NCBI GenBank assembly: GCA_022836615.1
Contig: MU405478.1
Location: 1-21,316 of the forward strand
DNA: 21,316 nucleotides
Origin: Annulohypoxylon bovei var. microspora
Lineage: Eukaryota > Ascomycota > Sordariomycetes > Xylariales > Hypoxylaceae
Direction: 5' to 3'
In this document: in pieces, positions 21,215 to 21,316 of the stretch
How the letters are laid out: every line of letters starts with the position of its first letter
Position numbering within the stretch: the stretch's first letter is position 1
Translations under genes and position numbers: made by a program
The notes under the pieces: generated by a model
Seen by the model: the letters and a program-made list of their open reading frames with translations, nothing else
What the model was told of the DNA's origin: nothing
The model's database searches: none

Positions 21215-21316
21215 AAAGTAATTAAATAATTAATAAAATATAAAAATTATTTTTATATTTTAAATTAAAATTTAAATTAAAAAAAAAATAATAACATTTT
21301 ATTTATTAAATATTTT
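21215..21316 (+). repeat. 405-bp repeat, tandem copy C (cut by window end)
   Basis: The first 102 bp of another unit, nearly identical to the start of copy B. The array therefore continues beyond the right edge. Confidence 0.85.

Larger units (their letters stand above)
3370..21316. other. AT-rich, RIP-mutated heterochromatin-like block
   Basis: From about 3.5 kb to the right edge most 60-base lines carry only about 10-25% G+C, against roughly half in the GH72 gene. TAA, TTAA and TATA dominate in all frames on both strands. Repeat copies inside differ mostly by C/T and G/A transitions, the mark of fungal RIP. Surviving cytosines are mainly in CpG. No intact gene was found. It is probably an AT isochore made of dead transposons; centromeric or subtelomeric identity cannot be judged from one window. 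Confidence 0.85.

Overview
The window looks like a filamentous ascomycete (Pezizomycotina), most likely a Sordariomycete. The evidence is a GPI-anchored cell-wall transglycosylase with a short GTAAGT/CTAAC/CAG intron, a GTAC/TAGGTAC-rich intergenic tract, and a long AT block carrying the marks of repeat-induced point mutation (RIP). It divides into about 3.4 kb of ordinary genic DNA (1-3369) and about 18 kb of extremely AT-rich DNA (3370-21316) that continues past the right edge.

Genic part: the only convincing gene lies on the minus strand, complement(join(461..1964, 2094..2233)). It encodes a 547-residue GH72 beta-1,3-glucanosyltransferase (Gel/Gas/Epd family) with signal peptide, catalytic domain, cysteine-rich X8/CBM43 domain, Ser/Ala-rich linker and GPI-attachment tail. 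A pyrimidine-rich leader lies upstream of it, followed by a gene-free tract to about 3369.

AT block, left part (3370-5338): a 756/768-bp unit is present twice in tandem. Where the copies can be compared at the left edge, they differ only by C-to-T and G-to-A changes. Two copies of a roughly 220-bp unit with a GC-rich nested-hairpin core follow. The left ends of the long units and the right ends of the hairpin units are inverted copies of each other, so the cluster reads L-L-R-R and may be nested or rearranged TIR-type DNA elements. A roughly 600-bp, 18-bp-unit minisatellite (6477-7078) sits GC-rich and little mutated in the AT desert.

AT block, middle and right (7.1-21.3 kb): degenerate sequence with no intact gene. 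It holds several short open stretches that may be fossil reading frames of transposons, a 120-bp tandem repeat (14550-14823), and a 405-bp repeat present as one separate copy plus a tandem array that runs off the right end. Base context is structured: surviving cytosines are mostly in CpG, and the strand on which TpG/CpA survives changes near 14.2 kb and again near 17.6 kb.

Functionally, the cell-wall gene appears to sit at the edge of a heterochromatin-like block of RIP-inactivated transposon debris (AT isochore, pericentromeric or subtelomeric; the window cannot say which). Nothing in the AT block looks like a working gene. All calls were made by eye; no database search or alignment was run.
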